A stretch of DNA of 64,000 nucleotides from Sphingomonas sp. CCH10-B3 (GCF_001556185.1 NZ_LSIJ01000003.1:1-64000), one strand, 5' to 3'; positions 34,441 through 42,936 are shown, counted from the first letter of the stretch. The notes: generated by a model not told the origin, from the letters alone. Program-made: numbers and translations.

Positions 34441-35232
34441 CTAACCCTCCCGCCCCGGGCGCCGACTGAGCGCCACGTCGAGATGCCCGCCGGCGTCGAC
34501 CAGCATGACCTCACCGGTGACGCTGCGCATCGCCGGGTCGAGCAGGCTGACGACGGGCGCCGCCACATCGGGCGCCATCGTCGCGAGCGCCATCGGCACG
34601 CTGGCGGCGATGCGCGCGTTCAGCTTGGCGAACCCCTCGGCGCCGAGCCGCTTTTCGAACCAGCCGGTGCCGACATAGCCGGGCGCAACCGCGTTGACGC
34701 GGATCGAAGGCGCAAGCACCCGGGCGAGGCTCTTGGTCATCGTGATCAGCGCGCCTTTCGACGCGGCATAGGCGACCGACGACCCCATGCCGAACACCCC
34801 CGCGACCGAGGCAATGTTGACGACAGCGCTCGCGTCCCCGGCTTTCAGCGCGGGCGCGCAGGCGCGCACCATCTGGAACGCGGCGATGACGTTGAGCTGG
34901 TAAATGTCGACGAAATCCTCGCCCGACAGCGCGTCGAGATCCTCATGCGCTGCAAACTTCGTGCGCCCCGAATTGTTGACGAGGAAATCGATCCGCCCGA
35001 AGGCATCGGTCGCCGCCGCCGCGAGCGCACGGCACTGGGCATCGTCGGTGATGTCGGCCTGCACGGGAATCGCCCCGCCCCCGACTTCGGCGGCAAGCGC
35101 TTCGGCATCGTCGCGGCTCGAGGCGTAGTTGATGACGCAGTGGACGCCGCGCGCGGCGAGCATGCGCACGGTTGCCGCCCCGATTCCCGTACCCCCGCCA
35201 GTAATGACGGCAACGCGCCCCTCCCAGCTCAT
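34441..35232 (-). CDS. short-chain dehydrogenase/reductase
   Basis: SDR of 263 residues: cofactor motif ITGGGTGIGAAT, acidic sorting site replaced by NYASSRDDAEAL, NNSGRTKF in place of NNAG, catalytic Ser in ASVAGVFGMGSSVAYAASKG with Y-x-x-x-K, and VNAVAPGYVGTGW. It resembles 3-oxoacyl reductase type enzymes (FabG-like) involved in catabolic redox steps. ATG overlaps the stop of the upstream GST gene (ATGA), so both are one transcript. Which hydroxyacyl or aromatic substrate it uses is not evident; the divergent acyl-CoA ligase at 35930 may belong to the same pathway. Confidence 0.88.
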   Translation of the reverse strand: MSWEGRVAVITGGGTGIGAATVRMLAARGVHCVINYASSRDDAEALAAEVGGGAIPVQADITDDAQCRALAAAATDAFGRIDFLVNNSGRTKFAAHEDLDALSGEDFVDIYQLNVIAAFQMVRACAPALKAGDASAVVNIASVAGVFGMGSSVAYAASKGALITMTKSLARVLAPSIRVNAVAPGYVGTGWFEKRLGAEGFAKLNARIAASVPMALATMAPDVAAPVVSLLDPAMRSVTGEVMLVDAGGHLDVALSRRPGREG

Positions 35233-35843
35233 GCCGCCGCACTCGGCCGCATCGTCGCGCGCGTGTGCCAGGCTTTCAGCGCAGTTAGTTCATCGGGTAT
35301 CGGCAGGCCGATCCAGATCGCGAAGTCGATCGTCGTCAGCAGCACGATGTCGGCCATCGAGAAATTTTTGCCCGCCAGCCACTGCCGGTCGGCGAGCGCG
35401 GTGTCGAATTCTTGCATCACCGCCACTGCGCGCTTGCGCTGCGTCTCGCCAAATTCGGGAAATTGCGGCTTCACCACCCGCGCGGTGAAGGGATGGGTAT
35501 GCAGCCACACCATCCCGACCGGGATCAGCAACCGCATCTCGACGCGGCGCAGCCACATGTCGACATCGGCGATCCCTTTCGGCCCCGTGCCGAACATCGG
35601 CGGATCGGGATTGAGTGCTTCAAGGAAGCGGCAGATCGACACGCTTTCGGTAATCACCCCGCCGTCGTCGAGTTCGAGCGCCGGAATCTGGCCGAGTGGA
35701 TTGACCGCCAGAAAATCCTCGCCCTTGTGCTCGCCGGCCGGAATCGACAGCACCTTGGCCGGAATTTTCAGACCTTTCTCGGCCATGAAAATCCGCACCC
35801 GCCGCGGATTCGGTGCCGGGTTGACGGCGTCATAGAACAGCAT
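35229..35843 (-). CDS. glutathione S-transferase family protein
   Basis: 204-residue two-domain GST. N-terminal thioredoxin-like domain: FYDAVNPAPNPRRVRIFMAEKG, then NPLGQIPALELDDGGVITESVSICRFLE with the cis-Pro and the Glu-Ser glutathione-binding pair. C-terminal helical domain from about residue 90, including MADIVLLTTIDFAIW. Catabolic GSTs in sphingomonads cleave ethers, dehalogenate or isomerise aromatic intermediates, but nothing here pins a reaction. It is translationally coupled to the SDR gene, and its promoter faces the acyl-CoA ligase with 86 bases between, where a small CTTCG-N6-CGAAG dyad occurs. Confidence 0.88.
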   Translation of the reverse strand: MLFYDAVNPAPNPRRVRIFMAEKGLKIPAKVLSIPAGEHKGEDFLAVNPLGQIPALELDDGGVITESVSICRFLEALNPDPPMFGTGPKGIADVDMWLRRVEMRLLIPVGMVWLHTHPFTARVVKPQFPEFGETQRKRAVAVMQEFDTALADRQWLAGKNFSMADIVLLTTIDFAIWIGLPIPDELTALKAWHTRATMRPSAAA

Positions 35844-35929
35844 GAACGTTAGGCCCCTTCGCGTTTTCGAAGATCGCGTATGGCATTTTGTCGGCGGCTC
35901 GCCTAGCGCTTCGCACGATCGGAGGGGAT

Positions 35930-37456
35930 ATGGACGCCGCGACCCAGCTTGCCAGCGACTTTGCCACGCTGCCGGACATCATCCGCGCGCACGGCGTCGA
36001 GCGCGGCGACAAGACGGCAATCGTCGGGGAAGACGGCGCGCTGAGCTATGCCGCGCTCGATGCGGCAATGGACCGGATCGCCGCAGCGCTGCAACGCGAC
36101 AGGCTGGCGCATGGCCAGGCAGTCGCGATCGTCGGCGCACCGTCGGTGGCTTGCGCGACGGTGTTCCTCGCAACGCTGCGCGCGGGCGGCGCGGCGACGC
36201 CGCTCGCGCCCGGATCGACGCCCGAGCAGCTTGCGGCGATGATCAATGATTGCGGCGCCGCACATGTCTTCGTCGATGCAGGCGCACGGGCCGCGCTGAC
36301 CGGCCAACCGATCGCCGCGCGAATGATCGAGCTCGGCAGCGCCGACTTCGACGCCTGGCACGCGCCCGAAGGCACTCGCCCAGCCGCCGTCGACATCGCC
36401 GCGGGCGATCCCTTCAACATCATCTATTCCTCGGGCACCACCGGCACGCCCAAGGGTATCGTCCAGAGCCACGCGATGCGCTGGGCGCATATCCACCGCA
36501 ATGCCAATGCCGGTTTCGGCGACGCAGTGACGATGGTGGCAACGCCGCTCTATTCCAACACCACGCTGGTCGTGTTCCTGCCGACGATCGGCTGGGGCGG
36601 CACCGCGGTCATCATGGCCAAGTTCGACGCGCGGCGCTTCCTCGAAATGGCCGAAGCCAATCGCGCGACGCATGCGATGCTGGTGCCGGTGCAATATCAG
36701 CGGATCATGGCGATCCCCGATTTCGACGCCTTCGACCTGTCGAGCTTCCGCCTCAAGACCTGCACATCGGCGCCCTTCTCCGCCGCGCTCAAGGCCGATG
36801 TCGTCGCGCGCTGGCCGGGGCTGCTGGTCGAATATTACGGCATGACCGAGGGCGGCGGCACGACGATCCTCAACTGCACCGCCAATCCGACCAAGCTCCA
36901 CAGCGTCGGCCAGCCTGCCGAGGGGCACGATATCCGCCTGATCGACGATGACGGCAAGGAAGTGCCGCGCGGCGAAATGGGCGAAGTCGTCGGGCGGTCG
37001 CCTGCGATGATGAACGGCTATCACGGCCGCCCGGACGCGACCGCCTCGGCGGAATGGTACGACGCAGAGGGCAACCGCTTCATCCGCCACGGCGATGTCG
37101 GCCGTTTTGACGAGGACGGCTTCCTGATCCTGATGGACCGCAAGAAGGACCTGATCATCTCGGGCGGATTCAACATCTATCCCAGCGACCTCGAAGCCGT
37201 GCTTCGTACCCATCCGCACGTTGCCGACTGCGCGGTGGTCGGCGTGCCGAGCGAAGCCTGGGGCGAAACGCCGGTTGGCTTTTTCGTGCCCGCCGGGGAC
37301 GACGCCGATGCCGCCGCAATCCTTGGCGAGACCAACGCCAAGCTCGGCAAGACCCAGCGCCTCGCCGATCTGGTCGCGGTCGATGAGCTGCCGCGCAGCG
37401 CGATCGGCAAGGTGCTCAAGCGCGAACTGCGCGATCAATGGAAAGTCAAAGTATGA
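35930..37456 (+). CDS. class I adenylate-forming acyl-CoA ligase
   Basis: 508-residue AMP-forming ligase: NIIYSSGTTGTPKGIVQSH (about 164-182), YYGMTEGGGTTILN, RHGDVGRFDEDGFLILMDRKKDLIISGGFNIYPSDLE and the C-terminal lysine motif PRSAIGKVLKRELRDQW. Composition resembles short/medium-chain or aryl-CoA ligases more than long-chain ones. GGAGGGG stands just before the chosen ATG; an earlier ATG fourteen codons upstream has no such site. Its stop overlaps the thioesterase start (ATGA), coupling an activating enzyme to one that reverses the product, a pairing that may limit CoA trapping. Substrate not predicted. Confidence 0.9.
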   Translation: MDAATQLASDFATLPDIIRAHGVERGDKTAIVGEDGALSYAALDAAMDRIAAALQRDRLAHGQAVAIVGAPSVACATVFLATLRAGGAATPLAPGSTPEQLAAMINDCGAAHVFVDAGARAALTGQPIAARMIELGSADFDAWHAPEGTRPAAVDIAAGDPFNIIYSSGTTGTPKGIVQSHAMRWAHIHRNANAGFGDAVTMVATPLYSNTTLVVFLPTIGWGGTAVIMAKFDARRFLEMAEANRATHAMLVPVQYQRIMAIPDFDAFDLSSFRLKTCTSAPFSAALKADVVARWPGLLVEYYGMTEGGGTTILNCTANPTKLHSVGQPAEGHDIRLIDDDGKEVPRGEMGEVVGRSPAMMNGYHGRPDATASAEWYDAEGNRFIRHGDVGRFDEDGFLILMDRKKDLIISGGFNIYPSDLEAVLRTHPHVADCAVVGVPSEAWGETPVGFFVPAGDDADAAAILGETNAKLGKTQRLADLVAVDELPRSAIGKVLKRELRDQWKVKV

Positions 37457-38229
37457 CGACGCTCGCCGAAATCCTTGCCGCGATGACGCCGATCGACGGT
37501 GGCTTTGCCGGCGCCATCCCCGCCGACTGGATGCAGGGGCGTACCAGCTATGGCGGGCTGTCGGCAGCACTCGCGCTGCACGCGGCACAAGCGTGCGAGC
37601 CCGACCTGCCGCCGCTGCGGTCGGCGCAGGTTTCGTTCATCGGCCCGCTCGCGGGGCCGGTCCGCGTGACGGCGACCAAGCTCCGGCGCGGGCGCACCGC
37701 CGCCTTCATCCAGGCCGATGTCGTGTCCGACGCAGGTCTCGGCCTCCGCGCGACCTTCGTGTTTATGGCCGACCAGACATCGGTCGTCGATTTCGATCAG
37801 CGCGCACCGGTCGACCACCGCCCGCCTGCGCCCGGCACCAAATTGTGGAGCGGGCCGGAAGGCTTCTTCGCGCAGAATTTCGAGTTCTTCGACATGAAGG
37901 CCCCCGACCTCGGCCCCGCCGAACTGCTGCGCTGGGGCCGGATGAAGGTCCACGACGGGCTCGATCCGATGGTGCATGTGATGGCGATCGCCGACGGCAT
38001 GCCGCCCGCCGCGATCCGCCTGTTTGGGCAGCAGATGGGGCCGATCAGCTCGCTCACGTGGATCATCAACCTGCTGACGCCCACGCCCGCGACCACCGAC
38101 GGTTGGTGGTTGCTGCGCGCCCAGTCCGACTATGCGCGCAACGGCTGTTCAAGCCAGACGATGGCGCTCTGGAATGCCGATGGCCAGCTCATCGCCGAAG
38201 GGATGCAGAGCGTCGCGATCTTCGCCTGA
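37453..38229 (+). CDS. thioesterase family protein (double hotdog)
   Basis: 258-residue acyl-CoA thioesterase-like protein with two hotdog modules. The first is around DWMQGRTSYGGLSAALALHAA, followed by RSAQVSFIGPLAGPVRVTATKLRRGRT. The second is around SLTWIINLLTPTPATTDGWWLLRAQSDYARNGCSSQTMALWNADGQLIAEGMQS, whose ending matches TesB-type folds. It is distinct from the TesB at 13902. ATG overlaps the ligase stop, so it is translated with the ligase. Probably hydrolyses the CoA ester made by its neighbour or a downstream intermediate; specificity unknown. Confidence 0.87.
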   Translation: MTTLAEILAAMTPIDGGFAGAIPADWMQGRTSYGGLSAALALHAAQACEPDLPPLRSAQVSFIGPLAGPVRVTATKLRRGRTAAFIQADVVSDAGLGLRATFVFMADQTSVVDFDQRAPVDHRPPAPGTKLWSGPEGFFAQNFEFFDMKAPDLGPAELLRWGRMKVHDGLDPMVHVMAIADGMPPAAIRLFGQQMGPISSLTWIINLLTPTPATTDGWWLLRAQSDYARNGCSSQTMALWNADGQLIAEGMQSVAIFA

Positions 38230-38240
38230 ACGGATCGCTT

Positions 38241-38314
38241 GCGACAAGTTGCGACAATTTGGCGCGCATCTGACAAATGCACGCGACATCTGGCCGCGAC
38301 ACCGCAACGCGACA
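38241..38314 (+). promoter_or_regulatory. five direct GCGACA repeats upstream of EF-hand gene
   Basis: GCGACA occurs at 38241, 38251, 38283, 38296 and 38309. The first pair are TTGCGACA copies with 10-base spacing, like an OmpR-family response regulator site; the last three have 13-base spacing. The response regulator encoded two genes downstream of this promoter is a natural candidate for the binder. Confidence 0.5.
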
Positions 38315-38350
38315 GGGAATGACCGGGCTCGCCCGGCAGGAGGATCAACG

Positions 38351-39076
38351 ATGAAACATCGGATCATGGCGGTTGCCTTGCTTGGCGCTGCCGTCACCGG
38401 CGCGGCCTGCGCGCAGACCGCCGCCCCGGACCAGCCCGCGCAGCAGCCGCGCCCGATGCGGTACGGCGACACTGACGGCGACGGCGTCGTCACGCGCGCC
38501 GAATTCCTCGCCGACGCCGCCAAGCGCTTCGACGCGATGGACGCCAACAGGGACGGCAAGCTGACCGCCGAGGAGCGCAAGGCCGCGCGCGCGAAAATGC
38601 GCGCCGATTATCCGCAGCGCCCCGGCATGGGTCCGGCTGGCCCCGGTGGCGACAAGGCAACGGGTCCGGCGGTGCCCCCGTCGGGCGCTCCTGGCGCGGG
38701 TGGACGCGGCGCCGGTGGCTTTGGCGGCGGCGGGATGCTTGCGCTGCTCGATACCAATGCCGACGGCAAGCTGAGCCGCGCCGAATTCGGTGCCCCCTTC
38801 GAACGGCTCGACGCCAATCGTGACGGCGTGCTCGACGAAGCCGAAATCAAGGCTGCACCGCAGGGCGGCGGTCGCCTCGCTCGCGTGGCGGCGAACAACG
38901 GTGGCAAGGTGACGCGCGCGCAATATGACGCACCGTTCAGCCGGATTGATGCCAATGGCGACGGCGTGCTCGACGCAAGCGAGATGCAAGCCGTACGCGA
39001 TCGGCTGGGTGGTGCCGGTCGCCGCTTCGGCGGACGCGGCCCCCGTCAGAGCGAAGCTGAACTTCAGCCGCAATAA
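38351..39076 (+). CDS. exported multi-EF-hand protein
   Basis: 241-residue calcium-binding-like protein with signal peptide (1-21, ending GAACA). Five canonical 12-residue EF loops are visible: D40-E51, D64-E75, D134-E145, D154-E165, D200-E211; a sixth at about 181-192 (ANNGGKVTRAQ) is degenerate. A Gly/Pro-rich linker (about 90-128) separates the first pair from the rest. Probably a periplasmic calcium sensor or buffer. GGAGGATCAACG before the ATG gives a good ribosome binding site. A two-component system follows on the same strand, so calcium sensing may be connected; the GCGACA repeats upstream support this. Confidence 0.88.
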   Translation: MKHRIMAVALLGAAVTGAACAQTAAPDQPAQQPRPMRYGDTDGDGVVTRAEFLADAAKRFDAMDANRDGKLTAEERKAARAKMRADYPQRPGMGPAGPGGDKATGPAVPPSGAPGAGGRGAGGFGGGGMLALLDTNADGKLSRAEFGAPFERLDANRDGVLDEAEIKAAPQGGGRLARVAANNGGKVTRAQYDAPFSRIDANGDGVLDASEMQAVRDRLGGAGRRFGGRGPRQSEAELQPQ

Positions 39077-39089
39077 CACTCACGAGATG

Positions 39090-39144
39090 CCGGGGATGCC
39101 TCCCCGGTTGCCGGGCGGGCAACTCCCCTCCCTGTCCGCCCGGC
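39090..39144 (+). other. two hairpins between EF-hand and response regulator genes
   Basis: CCGGGG-N6-CCCCGG (39090-39107) and GCCGGGCGG-N17-CCGCCCGGC (39110-39144). No T tract follows, so this is not a clear intrinsic terminator; it may be an RNA stability element or a weak stop lowering expression of the two-component genes relative to the EF-hand gene. Confidence 0.5.
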
Positions 39145-39186
39145 GCCCCTTTCCAATCGCCCATCCGGATGCCAAGCCTCGCCAAC

Positions 39187-39906
39187 ATGACCGATCAGCC
39201 CCATTTGCTGCTTGTCGATGACGAACGATCGATCCGCGAACCCCTTGCGCAATTCCTCTCGCGCCAGGGCTTTCGCGTGACGCAGGCGGCCGATGCCGAC
39301 TCCGCACGGACGCGGCTGGCGGCCTATGCGATCGACCTTGCCATTCTCGACATCATGATGCCGGGCGAGGATGGGCTCAGCCTCACACGACACGTCCGCG
39401 CGACGAGCGACATTCCCGTCATCCTGCTCACCGCGCGTAGCGAGGAAACCGACCGGATCGTGGGGCTGGAAATGGGCGCCGACGATTATGTCGTGAAGCC
39501 CTTTTCGCCACGCGAACTGGCAACCCGCGTCAAGGTTGTGCTGCGGCGCGCCGCGAACGGCGGCGCACGGCTGCATCCGCCCGAGGCCAATGCCTATGGC
39601 TTTGCCGGCTGGGTGCTCAAGACCGGCGAGCGCGCGCTGATCGACCGCGACGGTGTGTCGGTCGCGCTGTCGACGGGCGAGTATAACCTGTTGCTCGCGC
39701 TGGTGCAGCGCCCGCGCCAGGTACTGACCCGCGACCAGCTGCTCGATCTGACGCAGGGCCGCGAAGCCGCCGCCTTCGATCGTGCAATCGACAATCAGGT
39801 CAGCCGCCTGCGCCGCAAGATCGAAGCCGATCCGAAACTGCCCGACATCATCAAGACGGTCTGGGGTGGCGGCTATACGCTTGCGGCCGAAGTCCAGCGG
39901 CTGTGA
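39187..39906 (+). CDS. OmpR-family response regulator
   Basis: DNA-binding response regulator, 239 residues from this ATG (an in-frame ATG six codons upstream at 39169 is possible). Receiver: acidic pair in LLVDDERS, phospho-acceptor Asp in LAILDIMMPGEDG at about residue 52, Thr in LLTARS and Lys in VVKPFSPREL. Winged-helix C-terminus: STGEYNLLLALVQRPRQVLTRDQLLDL, ending with IKTVWGGGYTLAAEV. Upstream EF-hand gene and downstream histidine kinase suggest a calcium- or cation-responsive pathway; the GCGACA repeats at 38241 fit a target site. No clear Shine-Dalgarno sequence is seen for either ATG. Confidence 0.93.
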   Translation: MTDQPHLLLVDDERSIREPLAQFLSRQGFRVTQAADADSARTRLAAYAIDLAILDIMMPGEDGLSLTRHVRATSDIPVILLTARSEETDRIVGLEMGADDYVVKPFSPRELATRVKVVLRRAANGGARLHPPEANAYGFAGWVLKTGERALIDRDGVSVALSTGEYNLLLALVQRPRQVLTRDQLLDLTQGREAAAFDRAIDNQVSRLRRKIEADPKLPDIIKTVWGGGYTLAAEVQRL

Positions 39907-39916
39907 CCGGCCAGTG

Positions 39917-41272
39917 ATGATCGGGCGGCTGTGGCCGCGCAGCCTGCCCGGCCAGCTGGCGATGCTGGTCGCCATCGCACTGTTCGTTGCCCAGGCGATC
40001 AATTTCGCGTTGATCTTTCAGGCACGGCGCCAGGCGCGGTTGCAGGCCGTCGTCGGCCCAGCGGCGGCGCGGATCGCCGATGTCGAGGACCGCATCGCCG
40101 CCGGACGGTTCCGCCAGCCCGCCGATGGGCGCGGGCGCGTCCAGATCGTGCCTGCCGATCCGCTAACCAACGACAAGACGCGGCTGGCGGATATCGAAAG
40201 CGCGCTGCGCAGCGAACTGATCGATCTTGGCCTCAAGCCCGGGCGCATCGATTCTGCCGTGCGCCCGATCGACCGACGCGACCCGCTTCTCCAGACCTTC
40301 GGCCGACGCCAGGCACTGCGCTACCGGCGCTTCGGCGCTGAGCTGATGATCGCGGTCGAGCGACCGAACGGCGGCGGCTGGCTGGTGCTGCGCGCACCGT
40401 GGCAGAGCGGTGAGCGCGTGCTGATCTTCTCGCTCGTGGCGCAGACCGTCATTCTTTATGTCGTCGTGCTGCTGCCGATGCTGTGGGCGGCACGACGGAT
40501 CGCACGCCCGTTGCAGACGCTGGCACAGACCGCACGCCAGTACCGCCCCGGCGATGCCCCAACCCCGCTCGACGAAGCCGGCCCGCATGACGTGCGCGCG
40601 GTAATCGCCGCGTTTAACCAGTTGCGCACCCGCGTGTCCGCGATGCTCGACGAAAAGGACCAGATGCTCGGCGCGATCGGCCATGATCTGCGCACCCCGC
40701 TGGCGGCGCTGCGCGTGCGGATCGAGTCAGTCGAGGACGATCACGACCGCGCACGGATGGCCGAGACCATCGACGAAATGAGCCGCACGCTCGACGATAT
40801 CCTGTCGCTCGCGCGGCTGGGGCGGCCGAGCGAGCCGGTGACCGAAGTCGATCTCGTCGCGCTCGTCGAAGCGGTGGTCGATGATTTCGAAGCGCTCGGC
40901 GCGACGATCACGATGGCCCCCGCCGACCGTGTGACGCTGCGCCTGCGGCCGGTGCTGATGCGGCGCGCGGTTCGCAACCTGATCGAGAATGCGATCAAAT
41001 ATGGCGGGTCGGCGGATGTCCGGATCGCGGCGCGGCCCAATGACGTCGCAATCTGCATCGCCGATGGCGGTCCCGGCATTCCCGCCGACCAAATCGACGC
41101 GGTGTTCGATGCGTTCAACCGGCTCGAGACTTCGCGCAGCCGCGAGACCGGCGGCGTCGGGCTCGGCCTCGCGCTTGCTCGCGCAATCGTGCGCGAGGCG
41201 GGCGGCGACATCGCGCTTGCCAACCGGCCCGAAGGTGGGCTCGAAGCCACGATCCGCCTGCCGCGCGGCTAA
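39917..41272 (+). CDS. membrane sensor histidine kinase
   Basis: 451-residue HATPase kinase. First membrane helix about residues 12-32, short periplasmic sensor domain to about 165, second helix about 175-195 (LIFSLVAQTVILYVVVLLPMLW), HAMP, then the H-box MLGAIGHDLRTPLAAL, N-box LIENAIKYG, G1 IADGGPGIPADQI and G2 GVGLGLALARAIV. It is encoded ten bases after the response regulator and surely phosphorylates it. The periplasmic loop (RDPLLQTFGRRQALRYRRFG) shows no recognised sensor fold. A GTG one codon upstream (39914) is an alternative start. The end overlaps the convergent UDG gene by four bases. Confidence 0.92.
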   Translation: MIGRLWPRSLPGQLAMLVAIALFVAQAINFALIFQARRQARLQAVVGPAAARIADVEDRIAAGRFRQPADGRGRVQIVPADPLTNDKTRLADIESALRSELIDLGLKPGRIDSAVRPIDRRDPLLQTFGRRQALRYRRFGAELMIAVERPNGGGWLVLRAPWQSGERVLIFSLVAQTVILYVVVLLPMLWAARRIARPLQTLAQTARQYRPGDAPTPLDEAGPHDVRAVIAAFNQLRTRVSAMLDEKDQMLGAIGHDLRTPLAALRVRIESVEDDHDRARMAETIDEMSRTLDDILSLARLGRPSEPVTEVDLVALVEAVVDDFEALGATITMAPADRVTLRLRPVLMRRAVRNLIENAIKYGGSADVRIAARPNDVAICIADGGPGIPADQIDAVFDAFNRLETSRSRETGGVGLGLALARAIVREAGGDIALANRPEGGLEATIRLPRG

Positions 41273-41847
41273 TTCAACGCGGCCCGCACTCGCGCGCGCA
41301 GCAGCGGCAGCGTTTCCGCCTCGAACCACGGATTGCGCCGCATCCAGCCGACGACACGCCAGCTCGGATGCGGCAGCGGGAACCACGGCAAATGCCCGTC
41401 GGCGCGCCGCACCGCTTCGGTCATGCCGGTAAAGCCCGGCAGGTAGCGCTTCTGCGCATGGATGCCGATCAACAGCGTCAGGCTCACCGCGGGCATCAGC
41501 GCCGCAACGCGATCATGCCACAGTGGCGCGCATTCCGGGCGCGGCGGTGCGTCGCCGCCACCGGGGACTGCGCCGGGATAGCAAAAGCCCATCGGCACGA
41601 TCGCGACCTGATCGGGGTCGTAGAAAGTCGCGGCGTCGATCGCGAGCCACTCGCGCAACCGGTCGCCGCTGGCATCGGTCCAGGGAATGCCCGACGCATG
41701 GACCTTGGTGCCGGGCGCCTGGCTGGTGATCCGCAGCCGGGCGCCCGCGCCGAACTGCGCAACCGGGCGCGGCCCGAGCGGGAGATGCGCCTCGCACACG
41801 CGGCAGGCCGCAATCTCGCCGCGCAATCGCGCAACGTCAGCCGTCAA
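41269..41847 (-). CDS. uracil-DNA glycosylase family protein
   Basis: 192-residue member of the UDG superfamily with a likely 4Fe-4S cluster. Cysteines: C-x2-C in AACRVCEAH (about 15 and 18) and two more, C-x16-C, in MGFCYPGA...RPEC (about 89 and 106), matching the iron-sulfur pattern of family 4/5 enzymes. Motif 1 reads TSQAPGTKVHASGIPWTD instead of the classical GEGPG form, and the C-terminal loop is LPHPSWRV. Base specificity is therefore uncertain; it could remove uracil or another lesion. It overlaps the upstream DUF488 gene by 11 bases. Stop overlaps the convergent kinase gene. Confidence 0.82.
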   Translation of the reverse strand: MTADVARLRGEIAACRVCEAHLPLGPRPVAQFGAGARLRITSQAPGTKVHASGIPWTDASGDRLREWLAIDAATFYDPDQVAIVPMGFCYPGAVPGGGDAPPRPECAPLWHDRVAALMPAVSLTLLIGIHAQKRYLPGFTGMTEAVRRADGHLPWFPLPHPSWRVVGWMRRNPWFEAETLPLLRARVRAALN

Positions 41848-42226
41848 GCCCGACCTCGGCCGCGATCATCGTCCGCAGCACCTGCGCCTGATTGTGGCTT
41901 TCGTCTTTGGCGCCATAAAGCAAAGTCACCGGCCCCGCGCGCACCAGCGCGATCAGCGCATCGAGCGCGGCGCGCCCTGTCGGTTCGGCCAGTTCGGCGT
42001 GATAACGCTCCACGAACTCCACCCAATGCGCGACTTGGTGGTGGAACCAGCGCCGCAGCTCGTTGCTCGGCGCAACCTCTTTAAGCCAATGATCGACCGC
42101 CGCCGCCTCACGCGTCAGTCCGCGCGGCCACAACCGATCGACAAGCACGCGCGTGCCGTCCGCCGGATCGGCAGGCAGATAGACACGCTTGATCCGCAAC
42201 TCAGGCACGATAGCGGTTGCTAGCAC
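41837..42226 (-). CDS. DUF488 family protein
   Basis: About 129 residues. The conserved DUF488 core is clear: VYLPADPADGTRVLVDRLWPRGLTREAAAVDHWLKEVAPSNELRRWFHH. The later LIALVRAGPVTLLYGAKDESHNQAQVL completes the family. Function is unknown in general. Start is uncertain: I use the GTG with AGG nine bases upstream; a GTG six codons later (42208) aligns better to the compact family start. The frame is open further up but overlaps the TetR gene. It is translated ahead of, and overlaps, the glycosylase gene, an arrangement that may link it to DNA or stress metabolism. Confidence 0.78.
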   Translation of the reverse strand: MLATAIVPELRIKRVYLPADPADGTRVLVDRLWPRGLTREAAAVDHWLKEVAPSNELRRWFHHQVAHWVEFVERYHAELAEPTGRAALDALIALVRAGPVTLLYGAKDESHNQAQVLRTMIAAEVGLDG

Positions 42227-42260
42227 GCCGCCGCGCCTGACCCAAATCGGCGAGCCATTT

Positions 42261-42818
42261 TCATACGCGGTACGCAACCTCTCGCGCTGCCGACACAATC
42301 GCCGCACGCATGGTTTCGTCCTCGACCGCGCGCGCCATCGCCGCTGCCCCCACAAGGATCGAGAGCAACGCCCAGCCGCGCTGCATGCCATCTTCGCCGC
42401 CGAAGCCGGTGGCGAGCCGCTCGACGATTGGCGCCAGTCGTTCCTGATAGGCAGTGCGCGTCGCCGCATCGGCGCGCGCGGCATCGGCGCTGAAGGTCGG
42501 CAGTGCACACGCCTGAGACAGATCGACCGCGAGCCGCTCGCCAAGGTAGAAATCGACGAACGCCCGGTGCCAGTTCGCGCCATGTTCGGCCTGAACATGG
42601 GCAAGCCCCTTGTCGAGGAAATCCAGCCCGTCGACCAGCGCCGAACGGAATGCCTTCGCCTTCGACCCGAAATGGGCGTAAAAGGCGCCCGAGGTCAGAC
42701 CCGCTTCGCGCGCCACCGTGTCGATGCCGGTCCCGCCGAAGCCGCCGAGGCGGAAGCTGCGACCGGCCGCCTCCACCAGCCGTTCCTTCCCCGTTGATAC
42801 GCCGCGCGGCCTTGCCAT
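42261..42818 (-). CDS. TetR family regulator
   Basis: 185-residue repressor-like protein. Helix-turn-helix: RLVEAAGRSFRLGGFGGTGIDTVAREAGLTSGAFYAHFGSKAKAF at about residues 13-57, followed by a helical ligand domain of usual length. The start is the ATG with GGGAAAG upstream; an ATG seven codons earlier (42839) is less likely. Its promoter has an ACATAGCGATC motif at 42859 that recurs as an inverted pair in the promoter of the co-oriented cupin gene, so it is a probable autoregulated repressor of that cupin. The ligand is unknown. Confidence 0.88.
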   Translation of the reverse strand: MARPRGVSTGKERLVEAAGRSFRLGGFGGTGIDTVAREAGLTSGAFYAHFGSKAKAFRSALVDGLDFLDKGLAHVQAEHGANWHRAFVDFYLGERLAVDLSQACALPTFSADAARADAATRTAYQERLAPIVERLATGFGGEDGMQRGWALLSILVGAAAMARAVEDETMRAAIVSAAREVAYRV

Positions 42819-42858
42819 CGAACTTTCCCAACAGCACACTGACTAGCGTGCGTTAAAA

Positions 42859-42869
42859 ACATAGCGATC
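42859..42869 (+). promoter_or_regulatory. candidate TetR operator half-site (ACATAGCGATC)
   Basis: ACATAGCGATC lies about 40 bases upstream of the TetR start. It matches the half-sites ACATAACGATC and its inverse CGCTATGT at the cupin promoter (43713-43745). Confidence 0.45.
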
Positions 42870-42936
42870 ATAATCCAACAAGCAATGTTTGTGCGGCGCC
42901 GGCGGTCCGCAACCGCAGGCGCCGCACCACCCCGTC

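Noticed and set aside
39090-39144. Hairpins as Rho-independent terminator after the EF-hand gene
   Set aside because: Two strong stems but no T tract on the plus strand; listed only as structure.
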